Of a stretch of DNA of 64,000 nucleotides, positions 41,994 through 50,687 are shown in pieces. Origin of the DNA: PALSA-1004 sp947474275 (GTDB lineage Bacteria > Pseudomonadota > Gammaproteobacteria > Burkholderiales > SG8-41); assembly GCA_947474275.1 (NCBI GenBank), contig CANJHY010000002.1:15035-79034 (forward strand), in the 5' to 3' direction. The position numbers and the translations under genes were made by a program. Within the stretch, counting starts at the first letter, position 1. The number at the start of each line of letters is the position of its first letter. The notes beneath the pieces are model-generated. The model was given only the letters and a program-made list of their open reading frames with translations, was not told where the DNA came from and made no database searches.

Positions 41994-43232
41994 ATGCCCG
42001 TCAATCTAGCCGCCCCCGATCCCAAATCCCTGCTGCCCGTCGCTGGCGTTGCCCTTGGCATCACGGCAGCAAACATACGCAAGCCGGACCGCAAGGACCT
42101 CCTGGTCATCAAGCTCGACGATGGCGCGAAGGTGGCGGGCGTATTCACGCAAAACCGTTTTTGCGCGGCGCCGGTGGTAGTGACGCGCCAGCACTTGTCG
42201 ATGCTCGACCCGGCCGCGGCAGTATGCGCACTGGTCATCAATACCGGCAATGCCAACGCCGGCACCGGCAAGGAAGGTCTTGCGCACGCGCGCCAGACCT
42301 GCGCCGACCTGGCGAAATTGCTGGGCTGCAACCCGGGCCAGGTATTGCCGTTTTCAACTGGCGTCATCATGGAGCCGTTGCCGGTCGGGCGCATCGCCGT
42401 GGGTTTGCCAGGATGCATCGAAAATCTGCGCGAGGACAACTGGTTTGGTGCGGCGCAGGCCATCATGACGACCGACACGTTGCCGAAAGCCGCTTCCCGG
42501 CGAGTGCAGATCGGCAAGACGGCGGTGACGATCACCGGCATCGCCAAGGGCGCGGGCATGATACATCCCAACATGGCGACCATGCTCGGCTTCGTTGCGA
42601 CCGACGCGCGCGTCAGCCTGCCGCTCGTGAAAGCCGCCGTCGCGCACGCCGCGAAGCAGACGTTCAACTGTATTACCGTCGATGGCGACACTTCGACCAA
42701 CGACTCTTTCATGCTGATCGCGAGCGGCAAAGCGGCGATGGATGAAATCACCGATGCGCGCAGCGCGGAGTTCCTGGCATTCCGCGATGCGGTCACCGCG
42801 GTCGCGGCCCAGCTCGCGCAGGCGATAATCCGTGACGGCGAAGGCGCCACCAAGTTCATCACGGTGCGCGTCGAAGGCGGGCGCAACGACGATGAGTGCC
42901 GAAAAATCGGTTTCGCGGTGGCGCATTCGCCGCTCGTCAAGACTGCGTTTTTCGCCTCCGACCCCAATCTTGGCCGGATTCTGGCGGCAATCGGCTACGC
43001 GGAAGTGGCCGATCTCGATGTCGAAAAAATCGATCTCTACCTGGATGATGTGCTGGTCGCGCGGCAGGGCGGGCGCAATCCCGATTACCAGGAAGCGGAC
43101 GGCCAGCGCGTGATGAAACAGAGCGAAATCACTGTGCGTATCGCGCTCAATCGGGGTGCCGCTGCAGCAACGCTGTGGACCTGCGACCTGTCGCACGATT
43201 ACGTCAGCATCAACGCGGATTACCGGAGCTAA
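41994..43232 (+). CDS. argJ: glutamate N-acetyltransferase/amino-acid acetyltransferase ArgJ
   Basis: 412 residues, bifunctional ornithine acetyltransferase that recycles the acetyl group in arginine synthesis. It self-cleaves between A195 and T196 in GMIHPNMATMLGF. VINTGNANAGTG, PFSTGVIMEPLP and CITVDGDTSTND mark the family; the C-terminus ends SHDYVSINADYRS as expected. Whether it also makes N-acetylglutamate from acetyl-CoA cannot be told. Confidence 0.97.
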   Translation: MPVNLAAPDPKSLLPVAGVALGITAANIRKPDRKDLLVIKLDDGAKVAGVFTQNRFCAAPVVVTRQHLSMLDPAAAVCALVINTGNANAGTGKEGLAHARQTCADLAKLLGCNPGQVLPFSTGVIMEPLPVGRIAVGLPGCIENLREDNWFGAAQAIMTTDTLPKAASRRVQIGKTAVTITGIAKGAGMIHPNMATMLGFVATDARVSLPLVKAAVAHAAKQTFNCITVDGDTSTNDSFMLIASGKAAMDEITDARSAEFLAFRDAVTAVAAQLAQAIIRDGEGATKFITVRVEGGRNDDECRKIGFAVAHSPLVKTAFFASDPNLGRILAAIGYAEVADLDVEKIDLYLDDVLVARQGGRNPDYQEADGQRVMKQSEITVRIALNRGAAAATLWTCDLSHDYVSINADYRS

Positions 43233-43238
43233 ACCTTG

Positions 43239-43406
43239 AACCGCAAAGGACGCGAAGGACGCAAAGGAAAAGCAGAAAATTCGATCCAATGGATCGGTGC
43301 GAATGGGTCCGGATCAAAAACGAAGGCGTTTTTTGGATTCTGCGTTCATCAAGTTTCATTGATAATTGCAATAATGCTTTGGGTTCCCTTCGCGTCCTTT
43401 GCGGTT
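43239..43406. repeat. nonamer hairpin with perfect 20-bp arms (argJ/DUF815 gap)
   Basis: AACCGCAAAGGACGCGAAGG (43239-43258) is exactly reverse-complemented at 43387-43406. The left arm continues with another AAGGACGC-type unit. The 128-nt interior holds a GATCCA/TGGATC mini-hairpin and is AT-richer than the surroundings. Small frames across it give only repetitive Lys/Gly/Arg or Ser/Phe/Ala peptides and are not genes. Confidence 0.85.
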
Positions 43407-43423
43407 AAGGACTTTGATTTCTG

Positions 43424-44299
43424 ATGAGTGATTTCGACAAGCTGATTAAACGCGCCGATGCGCTGCTCGCGCGCGTGGAACAACTGCTGCCGGCAGCGCC
43501 TGCGCAGACCGACTGGAAGGCGACGGCGTTTCGCTGGCGCAAGCGCAACGGCCACGGCGCCATCGAAACGATAAGGCACGTGCATCGCATCGCGTTGGGC
43601 GACCTGTGCGGCATCGACCGCCAGAAAAAGCTGGTCGAGCAGAATACCCGCCAGTTCGTCGAAGGCCTGCCTGCGAACAACGTCCTCTTGACCGGCGCGC
43701 GCGGCACCGGCAAATCCTCATTGATCAAGGCACTGCTCAACAAGTACGCGCCGCGCGGGCTGCGCGTTATCGAGGTGGAGAAGCAGGACCTGACCGACCT
43801 GCCCGAAATCGTCGAATTGATCGCGCAGCGCCCCGAGCGCTTCGTGCTGTACTGCGACGATTTGTCGTTCGAAGCCGACGAGCCGGGGTATAAGGCGCTG
43901 AAAGTCGTGCTCGACGGTTCGGTCGCGGCCGCTTCCGAAAACTGCCTGATTTACGCGACCTCGAACCGGCGCCACCTGATGCCGGAATTCATGTCGGAAA
44001 ACCTCGAGGCGAAGCGCGTCGACGACGAAATCCATCCGGGCGAGACCGTCGAGGAAAAAATCTCGTTGTCGGAGCGCTTCGGCGTGTGGGTGTCGTTCTA
44101 TCCGTTCGACCAGGACGAGTATCTGGAAATCGTCACGCAATGGCTCGCGCATTTCAAGATCGGGGGCGCGGGCACCGAGGCGGTGCGGCACGCGGCACTG
44201 CAATGGGCGCTGCAGCGTGGTTCGCGCAGCGGACGCGTGGCCTGGCAGTTCGCGCGCGATTGGGCCGGCCGCGCACGCATCGCGCGCGGCAAACCTTAG
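43424..44299 (+). CDS. DUF815-family AAA ATPase
   Basis: 291 residues. Walker A GARGTGKSSL (about 91-100), Walker B-like RFVLYCDDLSFE, then YATSNRRHLMPEFM and GETVEEKISLSERFGVW, a set typical of DUF815 ATPases. Its role is unknown; in betaproteobacteria it regularly precedes the Nudix/ThiE gene, here 6 nt upstream, so the two are probably one operon. Confidence 0.88.
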   Translation: MSDFDKLIKRADALLARVEQLLPAAPAQTDWKATAFRWRKRNGHGAIETIRHVHRIALGDLCGIDRQKKLVEQNTRQFVEGLPANNVLLTGARGTGKSSLIKALLNKYAPRGLRVIEVEKQDLTDLPEIVELIAQRPERFVLYCDDLSFEADEPGYKALKVVLDGSVAAASENCLIYATSNRRHLMPEFMSENLEAKRVDDEIHPGETVEEKISLSERFGVWVSFYPFDQDEYLEIVTQWLAHFKIGGAGTEAVRHAALQWALQRGSRSGRVAWQFARDWAGRARIARGKP

Positions 44300-44305
44300 T
44301 CGTCA

Positions 44306-45283
44306 ATGGCGGAAGCCGCCGCAACGGCGTCCCCGCGCGCGCGCATCGAAGTCGTTGCTGCGGTCATCTTCAACCCGGGTGGAGAATTTTTGCTGGCACA
44401 ACGCCCGCCGGGCAAGGCGTATGCCGGTTACTGGGAGTTTCCCGGCGGCAAGGTCGAGCCAGGCGAGGACGCCGCCACCGCGCTCGAGCGCGAACTCCAC
44501 GAAGAGCTCGGCATCGACGTGACAGTTGCCTATCCGTGGCTCACGCGCGACTTCGACTACTCGCATGCCGACGTGCGTCTGCGGTTTTTCAGGGTGCTCG
44601 GCTGGTCAGGCGAAGCGCATGGCCGCGAGCAGCAGCAATTGTCCTGGCAATCGACGCGCAGCCTCACGGTCGCGCCGGTGCTGCCGGCCAATGGGCCGAT
44701 CTTGCGCGGACTCGAATTGCCGGGTGTTTACGGGATTACCTGCGCCGGTGAAATCGGCCGCGACGCTTTCATGGCGCGGCTGGCGCAGGCGCTGCGCCAG
44801 GGGCTGAAACTGATACAGGTGCGGGAAAAACAGCTCACCGGCGCCGAGTTATCCGCGTTTGTGGCCGAGGTCGTAGCGGTTGCCCATCCGTACGGCGCGC
44901 GCGTTGTCGTCAATGGCGCCGCGGAAATCGCTGCACAAGCCGGCGCCGATGGCGTGCACCTGACGGCGTCGCAGCTGATGGCGGCAACACAAAGGCCCGC
45001 TGGCGAGTGGTGCGGCGCGTCGTGTCACGACGCCACCGAACTGGCGCGCGCGCGCGAACTTGGCGTGGATTTCGTGGTGCTCGGCCCCGTCGCCGCGACG
45101 CCCAGCCACGCGCATGCGAAGACGCTGGGATGGCCGGAATTCACGAGCCTGATACGCGACTATCCGTTGCCGGTGTATGCGCTCGGCGGCCTCGACGTGG
45201 ACGATCTTGAAGAGGCGTGGCGCAGCGGCGCGCATGGGGTCGGCATGCTGCGCGGCGCGTGGTCGGGCGCGAAATACTGCTGA
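44306..45283 (+). CDS. Nudix hydrolase fused to a thiamine-phosphate-synthase-like domain
   Basis: 325 residues. An N-terminal MutT-like domain has a complete Nudix box (GGKVEPGEDAATALERELHE then ELG; about 47-70), so it can cleanse 8-oxo-dGTP. From about 145 a ThiE-like TIM barrel follows (YGITCAGEIGRDAFMARL, LKLIQVREKQLTGAEL, GADGVHLTASQL, GVDFVVLGPVAATPSH, VYALGGLDVDDL). This fusion is common in beta- and gammaproteobacteria; the role of the ThiE part is unclear. It ends 1 nt from the convergent yacG. Confidence 0.93.
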   Translation: MAEAAATASPRARIEVVAAVIFNPGGEFLLAQRPPGKAYAGYWEFPGGKVEPGEDAATALERELHEELGIDVTVAYPWLTRDFDYSHADVRLRFFRVLGWSGEAHGREQQQLSWQSTRSLTVAPVLPANGPILRGLELPGVYGITCAGEIGRDAFMARLAQALRQGLKLIQVREKQLTGAELSAFVAEVVAVAHPYGARVVVNGAAEIAAQAGADGVHLTASQLMAATQRPAGEWCGASCHDATELARARELGVDFVVLGPVAATPSHAHAKTLGWPEFTSLIRDYPLPVYALGGLDVDDLEEAWRSGAHGVGMLRGAWSGAKYC

Positions 45284-45284
45284 A

Positions 45285-45485
45285 CTACTGCGGCGCTTCG
45301 CCCGGCCCCGGTGCGGACTCGATGTCGTCCTTGTTGTCCTGCACCGGTATGCGATAGTCTTCGGTCGCCCACGCGCCAAGATCGATCACGCGGCAGCGCT
45401 CCGAGCAAAAAGGACGAAAGCGGTTGGCAGGGGCCCACTCGACCGGCTTGCCGCATTGCGGACAATTGACGACGCGCGCGTTCAC
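45285..45485 (-). CDS. yacG: DNA gyrase inhibitor YacG
   Basis: 66 residues, zinc-ribbon protein with four cysteines C8, C11, C27, C31 (VNCPQCGKPVEW and FCSERCRVIDLGAWA). It binds GyrB and inhibits gyrase. It is last in the minus-strand run pilC-pilD-coaE-zapD-yacG. Confidence 0.93.
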   Translation of the reverse strand: MNARVVNCPQCGKPVEWAPANRFRPFCSERCRVIDLGAWATEDYRIPVQDNKDDIESAPGPGEAPQ

Positions 45486-45509
45486 GTTCGATTACGGCAA
45501 TGAGCCGGC

Positions 45510-46265
45510 TCAGAGGTTACAGAACGTCAATTCGAAGTCGACGTCCGATTCGAAAACTTTGGAGCGCTGCCCGGATTCCTGGGTAGTGAAGCGGATGTTG
45601 AGTGCGTACTTGTTCGCGCTCATTTCGGGCACGCATTGATAGTCGAGCTTCAGGCGGATGCGCAGCATTTGCGCGATGCGTCCCGCCATCATCTGCTGAT
45701 AGACGCCCTGCACCGCGGTCTGGTTGGCGCATTTGCCGCTTTCGCGCAAGAGGCGCAGCACGATCGAGATGCCATCGCGGATCGGCAGGAAGGGCGCCAG
45801 CCAGCCTTCGAGATCATGCCGGCGCTGCTCGGTGCTCAGATGCAGCCAGTAGTGATACGACGGCACGTCGAATTCGCACACGCCGCCCGGGATGTTGGTG
45901 CGCTGCTTAATGCTCATCAGCCATTCGTTTTCGCGCAGTTCCTGGCCGACCTTGCCCGACATCTGGAAGAGCCGCGACGAGGTGCGGTCAATTTCCCACA
46001 GGATGTTGTCGAGCGCTTCCTGCGAAATATCGGGATTGTCGCGCAGCGATTCGAGCGATTGCTTCTGGCGCTCGAGTTCCTGCAACAGATCGGATTTGAG
46101 ATCGGCGCGGCCCGCGACTTCGAGGATCTCGAACAGGCACAGCAGTGCGACGTGATGTTCCTGCGGATCGGCCTTGGCGATGAAATACAGCGCGCGCTCG
46201 TACAGGTCTTCCAGCCGCAGCAAAGTGCGGATCCGCTCACTCAGAGGGTGTTCGTAGCTGATCAC
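45510..46265 (-). CDS. zapD: Z-ring associated protein ZapD
   Basis: 251 residues. ISYEHPLSERIRTLLRLEDL opens the protein; NIPGGVCEFDVPSYHYWLH and LEGWLAPFLPIRDGI are family landmarks. ZapD crosslinks FtsZ filaments. It lies between coaE and yacG as in E. coli. The 106-nt gap to coaE is AT-richer than average and may hold a promoter. Confidence 0.95.
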   Translation of the reverse strand: MISYEHPLSERIRTLLRLEDLYERALYFIAKADPQEHHVALLCLFEILEVAGRADLKSDLLQELERQKQSLESLRDNPDISQEALDNILWEIDRTSSRLFQMSGKVGQELRENEWLMSIKQRTNIPGGVCEFDVPSYHYWLHLSTEQRRHDLEGWLAPFLPIRDGISIVLRLLRESGKCANQTAVQGVYQQMMAGRIAQMLRIRLKLDYQCVPEMSANKYALNIRFTTQESGQRSKVFESDVDFELTFCNL

Positions 46266-46371
46266 GGCGCGTCAGGGGGCGTAATCGTTATTGGTGTGCG
46301 GCCAATTGTTCTACATAATCTGAAAAAAATAAAGACCTTATTGGAGTTTTTGACGGTAATTTGGCGGATTT

Positions 46372-46995
46372 TCATCGTGTCCCGAGCGGCTTTTCCGGCA
46401 GTTCTAGGTATTTACGATGCAGCGCCTCGACTGCGGCACGCAGCCCTGGCAGGTCCCCGTCGTTGCGCACGATGTCATCGGCATAGCGCAACCGCTCGGC
46501 GCGGCTGACCTGGCTCGCCATGATGGCCCTGACCGCCTCTGGGGCGAGCTGGCTGCGGCGCACCACGCGCGCAACCTGTTCTTCTTCATCGCAGTCGACC
46601 ACCAGGACCCGGCGGGCGAGATCGTGGTAAGCGCCAGTTTCGATCAGGAGCGGCACCACTATCACGGCATACGGCGCGGCAGTCGGCGCAGCACTCATTC
46701 GCGCTTTCACCTCGGCGCGTATCATGGGATGCAGCAGGGCTTCGAGTTTCTTTTTCGCGGGCGCGTCCGCAAAAACCAGTTCGCGCATGCGCTTGCGGTC
46801 GAGCGCGCCGTCCGCCGCCAGATATTCCGCGCCGAACTGTGCACCGATTGCACGCGCACCGGGCTGACCCGCGGCGGTCAGCTGATGGGCAATCTCATCG
46901 GTGTCGATCACCGCGGCGCCCAGTTCCGCCAGGATATTGCCGACACTGCTTTTGCCGCTGCCGATGCCGCCGGTAAGCGCGATTACTGGGGGCAT
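46372..46995 (-). CDS. coaE: dephospho-CoA kinase CoaE
   Basis: 207 residues, last step of CoA synthesis (CoaX, the first, is also in the window). P-loop IALTGGIGSGKSSV (about 5-18), DTDEIAHQL, LLHPMIRAEVKA and VVPLLIETGAY; the CoA-binding region RVLVVDCDEEEQVARVVRR follows. It starts 13 nt after the pilD stop. Confidence 0.96.
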   Translation of the reverse strand: MPPVIALTGGIGSGKSSVGNILAELGAAVIDTDEIAHQLTAAGQPGARAIGAQFGAEYLAADGALDRKRMRELVFADAPAKKKLEALLHPMIRAEVKARMSAAPTAAPYAVIVVPLLIETGAYHDLARRVLVVDCDEEEQVARVVRRSQLAPEAVRAIMASQVSRAERLRYADDIVRNDGDLPGLRAAVEALHRKYLELPEKPLGTR

Positions 46996-47008
46996 GGCGT
47001 CGCGCGCT

Positions 47009-47869
47009 CTAGAGGTTTTGCAGGTAATACTGGAGCAACGGTTCGCCCCAGAACAGCGCGATCAGACCGGCCAGCACGAGGTAGGGGCCGAACGGAATCG
47101 GCACGTTGCGCCCGTGGCGCGCGAATACGATCAGCGAAATTCCCACGATCGCGCCGACGAAAGAAGACAGCAGGATGACCACCGGCAGCATTTTCCAGCC
47201 GAGCCAAGCGCCGATCGCGGCCAGCAACTTGAAGTCGCCGTAGCCCATGCCGTCCTTGCCGGTCGCGAGCTTGTAGCTCCAGAACACGACCCACAGTGCC
47301 AGATAGCCCGCGACCGCGCCGATCACCGCCGACTGCAAGTCAACGAACACGCCGCCCATGTTCACCAGCAGGCCCGCCCACACCAGCGGCAGAGTGATGT
47401 CGTCTGGCAGGTAAAAAGTGTCGAGATCGATGAACGCCAGCGCGATCATGGACCATACGAAAAAAAGCGCGGCGAGCGTGTGCCAGCTGAAGCCATAACG
47501 CCAGGCGATGAAACCCGACAGCGCGCCGGTCAGGGCTTCCACCAGCGGATAGCGCGGTGAAATGCGCGTTTTGCACGCGGCGCATTTGCCGCGCAGCGCG
47601 AGGTAGCTGACGACAGGCACGTTTTCGAGCGCGCTGATCTGATGACCGCAGCCCGGACATTGGGAACGCGGCAGCATGAGGTTGTAGCGCGGCGCGGTGG
47701 CGGTTTCCTGCCCGTTCAGTTCGGCCAGTTCATCGCGCCATTGCCGCTCGAGCATTTTCGGCAGACGGTGGATGACGACGTTCAGGAAGCTGCCGATCGC
47801 GAGCGACAGCACCGTGACGGCGGTTACAAACAGCGCGGGATACGCTTGAAAAGACTGGAGCAGGGTCAT
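47009..47869 (-). CDS. pilD: prepilin leader peptidase/N-methyltransferase PilD
   Basis: 286 residues, polytopic aspartic protease that trims and methylates type IV prepilins. Methylase-side zinc cysteines C71, C74, C96, C99; catalytic aspartates in FIDLDTFYLPD (D148) and GYGDFKLL. All are intact. It serves type IV pilus or type II secretion; PilC is the upstream neighbour. Confidence 0.95.
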   Translation of the reverse strand: MTLLQSFQAYPALFVTAVTVLSLAIGSFLNVVIHRLPKMLERQWRDELAELNGQETATAPRYNLMLPRSQCPGCGHQISALENVPVVSYLALRGKCAACKTRISPRYPLVEALTGALSGFIAWRYGFSWHTLAALFFVWSMIALAFIDLDTFYLPDDITLPLVWAGLLVNMGGVFVDLQSAVIGAVAGYLALWVVFWSYKLATGKDGMGYGDFKLLAAIGAWLGWKMLPVVILLSSFVGAIVGISLIVFARHGRNVPIPFGPYLVLAGLIALFWGEPLLQYYLQNL

Positions 47870-47885
47870 CAGAACGCGAAGCGTG

Positions 47886-47967
47886 GGGCGAGAGGCGAGA
47901 GGCGAGAGGGGAATACCGCAGGGCCGGTGGAGGTATCACCCCTCACCTCTCACCTCGCCCCTCTCCG
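47886..47967. repeat. heptamer hairpin, CGAGAGG family, between pilC and pilD
   Basis: GGCGAGA units at 7-nt period (47886-47911) face an inverted CCTCACC/CCTCTCC array (47937-47967). It fills most of the 102-nt gap between the pilC stop and the pilD start and would form a hairpin in the mRNA. Confidence 0.7.
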
Positions 47968-47971
47968 CTTT

Positions 47972-49201
47972 TCAAACTGCTTGACCGAGTTTGAAGATCG
48001 GCAGATACATCGCGATAACCATGCCGCCGATCAGCGTGCCGAGCACCACCATGATCAGCGGTTCCATCAGGCTCGACAGCGCGTCGACGGCGTCATCGAC
48101 CTCGGCTTCGAAAAAGTCGGCGACCTTGGAGAGCATGCCGTCGAGCGAACCGGCTTCCTCGCCGATGGCAACCATCTGCAGCACCATGTTGGGAAACATC
48201 TCGACGTTCTGCATGGATACCGTCAGGCTGGAGCCGGTAGAAACCTCGGCCTGGATTTTCTTGGTGGCAAGATAGTATTCGTGATTGCCGGCGGCGCCCG
48301 CCACCGAGTCAAGCGCTTCGACCAGCGGCACGCCGGCGGCGAACATGGTCGCCAGCGTGCGCGTCCAGCGCGCGACGGTGGCTTTGCGCACCATGTCGCC
48401 GAAAACAGGCGCCCGCAGCGCCAGCCAATCCATGAAAATCATCACCGACTTGGAGCGCTTCCATGCGTAGAGGAAACCCCATACGCCGCCGATGACCACG
48501 CTAAAAATCAGATACCAGAACTTGACGAAAAATTCGGAAATCGCCATGACTACCAGCGTCGGGCCCGGCAGATCGGCGCCGAAACTTGCGAACACCTGTT
48601 TGAACGCGGGAATAACGAAAATCATGATGACCGCGGTGATGACGAATGCCACCACGATAATTGCGATCGGATAAAACAGGGCGGCCTTGATCTTGCCTTT
48701 GATCGCCTGCACTTTTTCCTTGTAGGTCGCCAGGCGGTCGAGCAGGCTGTCGAGAATACCGGCCTGTTCGCCGGCGCCGACCAGGTTGCAGAACAGCGCA
48801 TCGAAGTAGAGCGGGTGCTTCTCGAAAGCCGACTTCAGGTTAGAGCCGGTTTCGACTTCGGTCTTGATGTCCATCAGCAGCTTTTGTACCGCCGCGTTGC
48901 TGTGGCCCTTGCCGACGATGTCGAACGCCTGCAGCAGCGGCACGCCGGATTTCATCATGGTCGCGAGCTGGCGCGTGAACAGCGTAATGTCTTTGTCCGA
49001 AATCGAGCCGCCGCTGCGCACCGACTGTTTTTTGACCTTGAGGACCTTGACGCCCTGCCGGCGCAGCATCGCGTTGACCACGGCTTCGCCGCCGGCTTTC
49101 ATTTCGCCGCGCAGCGTCTTGCCAGCCTTGTCGGTGCCGGTCCAGGAATAGGTAAATTCCTTGACGTCTTTCTTGGTGGCAGTCGCGGCTGTGGTCGCCA
49201 T
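47972..49201 (-). CDS. pilC: type IV pilus inner-membrane platform protein PilC
   Basis: 409 residues with duplicated T2SF domains (about 75-195 and 280-400) and three main transmembrane regions. DITLFTRQLATMMKSGVPLL and MVRKATVARWTRTLATMFAA are the two copies of the family motif. PilC couples the PilB/PilT motors to pilus assembly. The pilB gene that usually lies just upstream is absent; a CorB-type transporter occupies that place. GGGGA precedes the ATG. Confidence 0.95.
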   Translation of the reverse strand: MATTAATATKKDVKEFTYSWTGTDKAGKTLRGEMKAGGEAVVNAMLRRQGVKVLKVKKQSVRSGGSISDKDITLFTRQLATMMKSGVPLLQAFDIVGKGHSNAAVQKLLMDIKTEVETGSNLKSAFEKHPLYFDALFCNLVGAGEQAGILDSLLDRLATYKEKVQAIKGKIKAALFYPIAIIVVAFVITAVIMIFVIPAFKQVFASFGADLPGPTLVVMAISEFFVKFWYLIFSVVIGGVWGFLYAWKRSKSVMIFMDWLALRAPVFGDMVRKATVARWTRTLATMFAAGVPLVEALDSVAGAAGNHEYYLATKKIQAEVSTGSSLTVSMQNVEMFPNMVLQMVAIGEEAGSLDGMLSKVADFFEAEVDDAVDALSSLMEPLIMVVLGTLIGGMVIAMYLPIFKLGQAV

Positions 49202-49221
49202 TAGGTTTTCCCCATAATTCC

Positions 49222-49243
49222 AATCTAACCAATCGGTTAGATT
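49222..49243. promoter_or_regulatory. inverted repeat upstream of pilC
   Basis: AATCTAACC-AATC-GGTTAGATT has 9-bp arms and a 4-nt centre, 20-42 nt before the pilC ATG. It lacks a T-run, so it looks more like an operator (TetR-type sites have such symmetry) or a leader hairpin than a terminator. Confidence 0.4.
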
Positions 49244-49300
49244 CCAATCTTCATAATGATGCCCGTGTGCGTTTGCTTTGTAAAGGCACTTAAGCCCGGT

Positions 49301-50593
49301 CTAGGAACCGGCGGCTGGTTCGAGCGCGGCGTCGGCCGCGGGCGCGAGGCGCACCGCCTTTACCACGCGGTCCTGGGTCTGCACGATGTCCATCCGGTGG
49401 CCGGCGATCCTGACGCTCACGCCGGGTTCGGGAATGTCGCGGAAATGCTCCAGTATCAGGCCGTTGAGCGTCTTCGGCCCGTCGAGGGGAAAACGGTAGC
49501 TGAGTTTGCGGTTCAGTTCGCGCAGCAGGCTGCCGCCTTCGACCACGTAGGAGCCGTCGTCCTGGCGGTGAAAGTGCGCGGGCTGCAGTGGCGAGTGCGT
49601 GGCGAATTCGCCGATCAGCTCCTCGACGATGTCTTCGAGCGTCAGGAGCCCCATCAATTCGCCGTATTCATCGACGACAAAACACAGGCGGTCCTGGTGT
49701 TCCTGGAACTGCTGCAATTGCGTGAACAGCGGCGTGCCCGAAGGGATGAAGTAGGGCTCGCGCATGATCTCGCGCAAATGTTCGGCGCCGATCTCGTCGT
49801 CCTGGCTGACCGACAGCACTTTGCGCAGCAATATGATGCCGATGATGTTGTCGGGCTGGCCCTGGTACACCGGCAGCCGCCGGTGGTAGGCGGTGGCGAT
49901 CTGCTGGCGCAGGACCTCGGGCGGCGCATCGATATCGATGGACTCAATCTGGTTGCGCGGCGTCATGACGTCGTTGACCGTGATGCTTTCGAGATCGAAC
50001 AGGTTGAGCAGGATGCTCTGATGTTTTTTCGGAATGTAGTTGCCGGCTTCAAGCACCAGCGTGCGCAATTCATCGGGTGTCATGGTGTTGTCGGCGGCGT
50101 TCGCCGGCTTCAAGCGGAACAGCCACAGCAACGATTGCACGAACAGGTTGACGAACCAGACGACCGGGTAAAGCATCTTCAGGAGCGGTTTCAGCAAGAA
50201 GGCGAGCGGCAGCGCGATCTGCTCGGCGTAGGCGGCGCCGATTACCTTGGGCGTGATTTCCGAAAACACCAGGATCAGGAACGTGACGACCAGCGTGCCG
50301 AGAGCGAGCGCGATTTCGTTCTGGCCGAACAGTTGAACGGTGATGACGCTCACCAGGACCGCCGCCGCCGCGTTGACCAGGTTGTTGCCGAGCAGGATGA
50401 CGCCGAGCAGGCGGTCGGTGCGCGCGAGCAGTTCAGTGGTCAGGATCGCGCCGCGGTTGCCGAGCCGCACCAGCGCTTTCAAACGATAGCGGTTCAGCGC
50501 CATCATGCTGGTTTCCGCGATCGAGAACACGGCTGAAATCAGCAGCAGGATGCCCAGCGCGGTGAACTGGGCGGATAACGGGATGTCGTCCAT
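49301..50593 (-). CDS. CorB/HlyC-CorC-type CNNM transporter
   Basis: 430 residues: DUF21/CNNM membrane domain (about 1-190, EITPKVIGAAYAEQ), two CBS motifs (VMTPRNQIESIDID; FVVDEYGELMGLLTLEDIVE) and the CorC_HlyC C-terminal domain (GGSLLRELNRKL; GLILEHFRDIPEPG). Homologous to E. coli YfjD (CorB), linked to magnesium or cobalt movement. It keeps the E. coli neighbourhood with ypjD and ffh. Confidence 0.92.
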   Translation of the reverse strand: MDDIPLSAQFTALGILLLISAVFSIAETSMMALNRYRLKALVRLGNRGAILTTELLARTDRLLGVILLGNNLVNAAAAVLVSVITVQLFGQNEIALALGTLVVTFLILVFSEITPKVIGAAYAEQIALPLAFLLKPLLKMLYPVVWFVNLFVQSLLWLFRLKPANAADNTMTPDELRTLVLEAGNYIPKKHQSILLNLFDLESITVNDVMTPRNQIESIDIDAPPEVLRQQIATAYHRRLPVYQGQPDNIIGIILLRKVLSVSQDDEIGAEHLREIMREPYFIPSGTPLFTQLQQFQEHQDRLCFVVDEYGELMGLLTLEDIVEELIGEFATHSPLQPAHFHRQDDGSYVVEGGSLLRELNRKLSYRFPLDGPKTLNGLILEHFRDIPEPGVSVRIAGHRMDIVQTQDRVVKAVRLAPAADAALEPAAGS

Positions 50594-50604
50594 CAGGAGC
50601 GGAG

Positions 50605-50683
50605 ATTCAGGAGTCAGGACTCAGGATTCAGGCAAAACCGGTTTGTATCCGGGCTTTCGCTGAATCCTTGATCCTGACTCCTG
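50605..50683. repeat. heptamer hairpin, ATTCAGG family, between ypjD and corB
   Basis: Four heptamers ATTCAGG, AGTCAGG, ACTCAGG, ATTCAGG (50605-50632) face an inverted array of CCTTGAT/CCTGACT units (50660-50683), giving about 24-bp arms with a few mismatches. The single-arm array in murF (TCAATCC) shows the same period and a similar motif. Confidence 0.75.
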
Positions 50684-50687
50684 CCTC

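Noticed and set aside
43236..43424. Small frames giving RKGREGRKGK- or SFASFAV-like peptides
   Set aside because: These are translations of the nonamer hairpin arms; similar peptides appear at 63550, which marks the repeat rather than a gene.
47642..49204. 520-codon frame on the + strand
   Set aside because: Antisense to pilC and pilD, both with intact family motifs.
49256..50536. 426-codon frame on the + strand
   Set aside because: Antisense to the CorB-type gene.
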